DNA of 64,000 nucleotides from Sandaracinaceae bacterium (GTDB lineage: Bacteria; Myxococcota_A; Polyangia; Polyangiales; JADJQN01), in contig JADJQN010000004.1 of NCBI GenBank assembly GCA_016712745.1, positions 434,001 through 498,000 on the forward strand. The letters are read 5' to 3'. The notes beneath the pieces were generated by a model. It was given only the letters and a program-made list of their open reading frames with translations, was not told the DNA's origin and did not search any database. Below are positions 61,131 through 64,000 of the stretch, piece after piece (positions within the stretch are counted from its first letter, which is position 1; every line of letters starts with the position of its first letter). Made by a program: the position numbers and the translations under genes.

Positions 61131-61485
61131 ACTACCTCCGTGGAAAGAATCGGACTGGAAGAGTCGAAACAGTCAGCCTCCCCGAAACGGTCGGTCTCGT
61201 CTGGGTATTCCCAAAAAGAGACAAAGTGTATCGGAGAGAGCGGCGGAGTATGGTTCGCGGGGAGGGCCGGCGCAAACTACGGACCGCACTTTGAAGCGAT
61301 GCCCGCCACCGCGATGCGCGCCGTAACACATACGTAAGTCGGAGATCATTGACGTTTTGGTCGGATCTCGCGATTCGGGCACCTGAACGCATTTATTTAT
61401 TTCGTGTGCACAAAAACTACGGCGCGATCGGAGCAGGCAATGGCGAGGGCTCACGCCGTTCGTTACGCTGCGGCCGGGGGTAAAC
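61131..61485. other. Gene-free 355-base region between divergent genes
   Basis: No gene is seen. It must contain promoters for carD (minus) and the propeller lipoprotein (plus). An AT-rich patch at 61390-61405 (ATTTATTTATTT) and TTGACG at 61350-61355 are visible, but no well-spaced promoter pair was found. Its length suggests a long leader for one of the genes. Confidence 0.5.
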
Positions 61486-62754
61486 ATGAAATCGCTACTA
61501 CTATGGATGGCGCTGGGCGGCTTGGTGGCGTGCACGACGGAGCCAACCGAATGCGCGGAAGTCACGTCGACCACCGTGACCGTCACGGCTGACACGGGTG
61601 TGCCAGTCCGCGTTCGCATCACCGAATCAGGCGGCAGCGTGCACGACGTGAATACTCCGTCGGAAACCGTGACGGCGACCGGACCCGAAATACAAGCCGC
61701 GCGTACCCGCTCATCGATTGAGCCCGAGTTGGTCTCTCGCGCGTACAACCCCACGTTGAGCGCGCTGGATGCTTGCGGCGCCGAACTAGCCGTTGACTAC
61801 GACTTCGATCCGGCGAGTCATCGCATATGGCTGACGGATTCGGGCGGCTCGCAGGTCTTCGGCATCTCTGAGATGTCGCTTCACGCGAGCGGCACGCCTG
61901 CGGCCGATATTGTCCTTACAGGATTCACGAATCCGAGTTCCCCCGCCTTTGGTCCAGACGGCAGTCTCTGGATCGCCGACGCAAATAGAATTCACGCGTT
62001 CCGACCAGCTACGCTCGCAGCGGGCGGAGTGCAGACAGCCGATGTCACCCTTTCGGGAAGCGCGATCGAGGGGCCCGGCGTACCGGGACCGCGAACCGTC
62101 GCGTTTGATCAAAGCGGTAACGCGTGGGTTGCAAACGTCGCGGGAAATTCAGTCTCGCGTTTCGATGTCGCGAGTCTGCGTAGAAGCGGCGAACCGAACG
62201 CGAGTATTGTGATAACCGGGGACGCGATCGATGGTCCATCCGCGATCGCTTTCGACCGCGAAGGGAATATTTGGATCGCGAACGCAGACGGGCGCGTCGT
62301 TGAATATTTGGCGGCGCGGTTGAATGCGGACATCACCACTGCACCGGATGGTGAGCTGCAGGGGCAAACAGGACCGAGCGTGGTGAACGATCTGTCGAAT
62401 CCCCAAGCGCTGGCTTTCGACGCCGATGACAATCTTTGGGTCGCCTACTTCAGCTTTAATATCATCGCCCGCTACACGACGGCCGAGCGCGCGATGAACG
62501 GCCCGATCCGCCCGGCCGTGCAGCTCGTTCTGCCGGTCGATGTCTTGCTCGAATCGATTGCATTCGATGACGCAGGTGGCCTTTGGTTCACGAGCGCGGC
62601 CGGTAAAGTCGCGCGTCTCGAGAGCGCAGCACTCTCTGCAGATGGCCCATCGTCCGCCAGCACGATTCTTACCGTCGCTTCGCTGGGGTACGCGTCGGGC
62701 ATCGCGTTCAATCCGCCCTCAGCCGGATTGCCGATAGCGTTTGCAGAGTTCTAA
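61486..62754 (+). CDS. Exported lipoprotein with NHL-type beta-propeller
   Basis: A 422-residue predicted lipoprotein with lipobox LVAC (Cys16). After about 85 residues, repeated blades of NHL/SMP-30 type follow: GPDGSLWIADANRIHAF, AFDQSGNAWVANVAGNSVSR, AFDREGNIWIANADGRVVEY, AFDADDNLWVAYFSFNIIAR and AFDDAGGLWFTSAAGKVARL, at regular spacing near 45-60 residues. The fold is a six-bladed propeller, a binding platform. Function unknown. Confidence 0.85.
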   Translation: MKSLLLWMALGGLVACTTEPTECAEVTSTTVTVTADTGVPVRVRITESGGSVHDVNTPSETVTATGPEIQAARTRSSIEPELVSRAYNPTLSALDACGAELAVDYDFDPASHRIWLTDSGGSQVFGISEMSLHASGTPAADIVLTGFTNPSSPAFGPDGSLWIADANRIHAFRPATLAAGGVQTADVTLSGSAIEGPGVPGPRTVAFDQSGNAWVANVAGNSVSRFDVASLRRSGEPNASIVITGDAIDGPSAIAFDREGNIWIANADGRVVEYLAARLNADITTAPDGELQGQTGPSVVNDLSNPQALAFDADDNLWVAYFSFNIIARYTTAERAMNGPIRPAVQLVLPVDVLLESIAFDDAGGLWFTSAAGKVARLESAALSADGPSSASTILTVASLGYASGIAFNPPSAGLPIAFAEF

Positions 62755-62783
62755 GAAGAAATAACCCGTTCGGACCGCGTCGG

Positions 62784-63326
62784 CTAAGGCGTTGGGTTAC
62801 TTACAACTACGCTGCCGCGCATTGATGTGTGGATTGCGCAGTAGAACGGATAGCTGCCTGCCGTGTTGAAGCGCAGGCAAAGCGTGCCGTTCGCAGGAAG
62901 CGTTTCGTTGAAGATGCCGTCCATCATGGGTTCCAGCATTTCCGGATTGATGGATGTGACGGTGTGCGTGAACGCGTCCAGATTGGTGAATCGCACCACG
63001 GCGCCGGTCGTGACCGTTACGACGTTCGGCGAAAAGCCACCGCTCGCACTCGCCTGCACCGCGGTGGGACGTGTCTCTATTGCGTCGCAGGCTACCACCG
63101 ACACTGGTTCTAGTTCGGAGCCCCCATCAGCGCTCGCGCCGTCCGCTGCGGAACCATCCGCCGCGATTACTCCCTCGTCCTCGGCCGCCGCGCCATCCGT
63201 ACCCACGCCCAGGTCTGTGGCGACGCCCGCGTCGCCTGCACGCGGATTGCTGCGGGGATGACCACAGCCAAGGGCGAACACCAATGCAAGCACGGCACAT
63301 CGCATTAAAGAGCGTGGCAGGGTCAT
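62784..63326 (-). CDS. Cupredoxin-like lipoprotein
   Basis: A 180-residue predicted lipoprotein with lipobox FALGC (Cys21) and an Ala/Asp/Gly-rich linker (about 28-75). The C-terminal domain is plastocyanin-like: a His in DAFTHTVTSI, then YPFYCAIHTSMRG giving Cys-x2-His-x2-Met, the blue-copper ligands. It probably transfers electrons in the envelope. It is divergent from the last gene. Confidence 0.88.
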   Translation of the reverse strand: MTLPRSLMRCAVLALVFALGCGHPRSNPRAGDAGVATDLGVGTDGAAAEDEGVIAADGSAADGASADGGSELEPVSVVACDAIETRPTAVQASASGGFSPNVVTVTTGAVVRFTNLDAFTHTVTSINPEMLEPMMDGIFNETLPANGTLCLRFNTAGSYPFYCAIHTSMRGSVVVSNPTP

Positions 63327-63454
63327 AAAGAGATCTTAGCGACAGCGCCTGCGGCGACAAAGAAAGTTGATGCCTTTACGGGGCCGTTTAACAGAACATT
63401 TAACCGTGCCCGGTTCGTGCCAGCGCGCTGTTGATATGCGACGCTAACGAGGCG

Positions 63455-64000
63455 ATGACACAGACCCACCCAAACTGCTCGAGCGTTCTCGTTGGTCTCA
63501 TTTTTGCCGCGGCACTCGTTGCCGGAACAGTTGCGTGCGGCGCGCGCCGCGCAGCCTCATGCACGCCAGGCACAAACGTCGCCTGCATGTGCACCAACGG
63601 CGCGGGCGGGACACAGCGTTGCGGCGACGATGGCGCCTACGGCGTCTGCGAATGCGCAAGCGTGGGGCCGGACATGGGAGGGGCAGACTTGGGGCCTGCG
63701 ACAGATTCTGGCGTCCCACGCGACCTGGGCATTGCGACAGATCTGGGCAGCGCCATCGACATGGGCGTTGCGCGCGACCTGGGTCCTGGTGGCGATTCGG
63801 GCTCGATGCACTGCCTCCTCGCGTCCACCTGCAACGACAACGATATGTGCACGACCGACGATTGCGTCAGCGGTAGCTGCGTCAACACCCCAATTCCAGA
63901 GTCAACGTGCGACGATCACGACGTTTGCACCGACGACGGCTGTGCACCCCGAGCTGGTTGCACGCATCTGTTTAACACCGCGCCGTGCAGCGACGGTCTC
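63455..64000 (+). CDS. Cys-rich lipoprotein, 3' end cut off by window
   Basis: A frame of at least 182 residues runs off the window end. The start ATG 63455 gives a signal with lipobox TVAC (Cys28). Cys-rich motifs follow (CTPGTNVACMCTNG), then an Asp/Leu/Gly linker with repeats of xDLG (ATDLG, ARDLG), then CNDNDMCTTDDCVSGSC and CDDHDVCTDDGC, which are the same repeat type as the lipoprotein at 57581. It is likely a large surface protein with many such repeats. Confidence 0.8.
   Translation, partial: MTQTHPNCSSVLVGLIFAAALVAGTVACGARRAASCTPGTNVACMCTNGAGGTQRCGDDGAYGVCECASVGPDMGGADLGPATDSGVPRDLGIATDLGSAIDMGVARDLGPGGDSGSMHCLLASTCNDNDMCTTDDCVSGSCVNTPIPESTCDDHDVCTDDGCAPRAGCTHLFNTAPCSDGL

Noticed and set aside
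1..64000. CRISPR array, prophage or integrative element
   Set aside because: No regularly spaced repeats, no integrase or phage structural genes; the tRNA genes have no flanking duplications that I can see.

Overview
The window reads as a chromosomal segment of a myxobacterium-like bacterium (Myxococcota, most likely a Polyangia-type lineage; inferred from content, not from any search). Grounds: moderately high GC with strong GC bias in codon third positions; several roadblock/LC7-like, FHA-DUF4388, PilZ and CarD proteins; large TPR proteins; many Cys-rich or Asp/Gly-rich lipoproteins with DxGxxTDLG-type linkers; and many two-component proteins alongside ordinary housekeeping genes. No prophage, CRISPR array or rRNA operon was found. 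The only clear mobile element is a decayed IS3-family copy.

Layout. 1-14.2 kb: end of a partial gene, a PPIase lipoprotein, glycogen phosphorylase, and a signalling block. In that block a response regulator-diguanylate cyclase converges on two paralogous 7-TM histidine kinases that flank tRNA-Gly(CCC), and a 925-residue TPR protein is translationally coupled to the upstream kinase. Next comes a minus-strand run: roadblock protein, aroQ, accB, accC. 14.3-21.8 kb: a secreted hydrolase, then a stress/redox island (ECF sigma factor fused to a zinc-finger domain, DUF2892, OsmC, Cys-motif protein, UspA, CBS pair, hemerythrin, RpoH-like sigma factor), an orphan ExbD and a membrane protein. Three genes of the island carry sigma-54-like -24/-12 motifs. 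21.9-23.2 kb: a 140-bp hairpin cluster, tRNA-Leu with the unusual anticodon AAG, and two SCP2-like proteins. 23.2-34.9 kb: pgeF, accD-folC, hemD-hemE-hemG with a TPR gene, an outer-membrane barrel, yacG, a roadblock-like protein, an MFS transporter and a cardiolipin synthase-like protein.

34.9-42.8 kb: a lipoprotein with repeated beta-domains, an M15/DUF882 peptidase, a large secreted esterase, a broken IS3 copy nested inside a longer inverted repeat, and an SDR oxidoreductase. 42.8-46.0 kb: the classic rpsB-tsf-pyrH-frr translation/UMP kinase operon; S2 has an 80-residue Gly/Arg-rich tail. 46.2-56.2 kb: a GT-C-like membrane protein, a metallopeptidase-TolB propeller-beta barrel fusion, an FHA-DUF4388 protein, and a tight minus-strand unit rng-pilZ-dnaJ-like-Sel1. 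56.4-64 kb: ada, Cys-rich lipoproteins, a PhnD-like protein without a signal peptide, CarD, a propeller lipoprotein, a cupredoxin lipoprotein, and a lipoprotein cut off by the window end.

Best candidates for something new: the stress island with its putative sigma-54 promoters; the tandem kinase/tRNA/diguanylate cyclase block; the tRNA-Leu(AAG) next to a run of hairpins; and the nested IS/inverted-repeat structure. Gene identities are from motif and family recognition only; no alignment or search was run.
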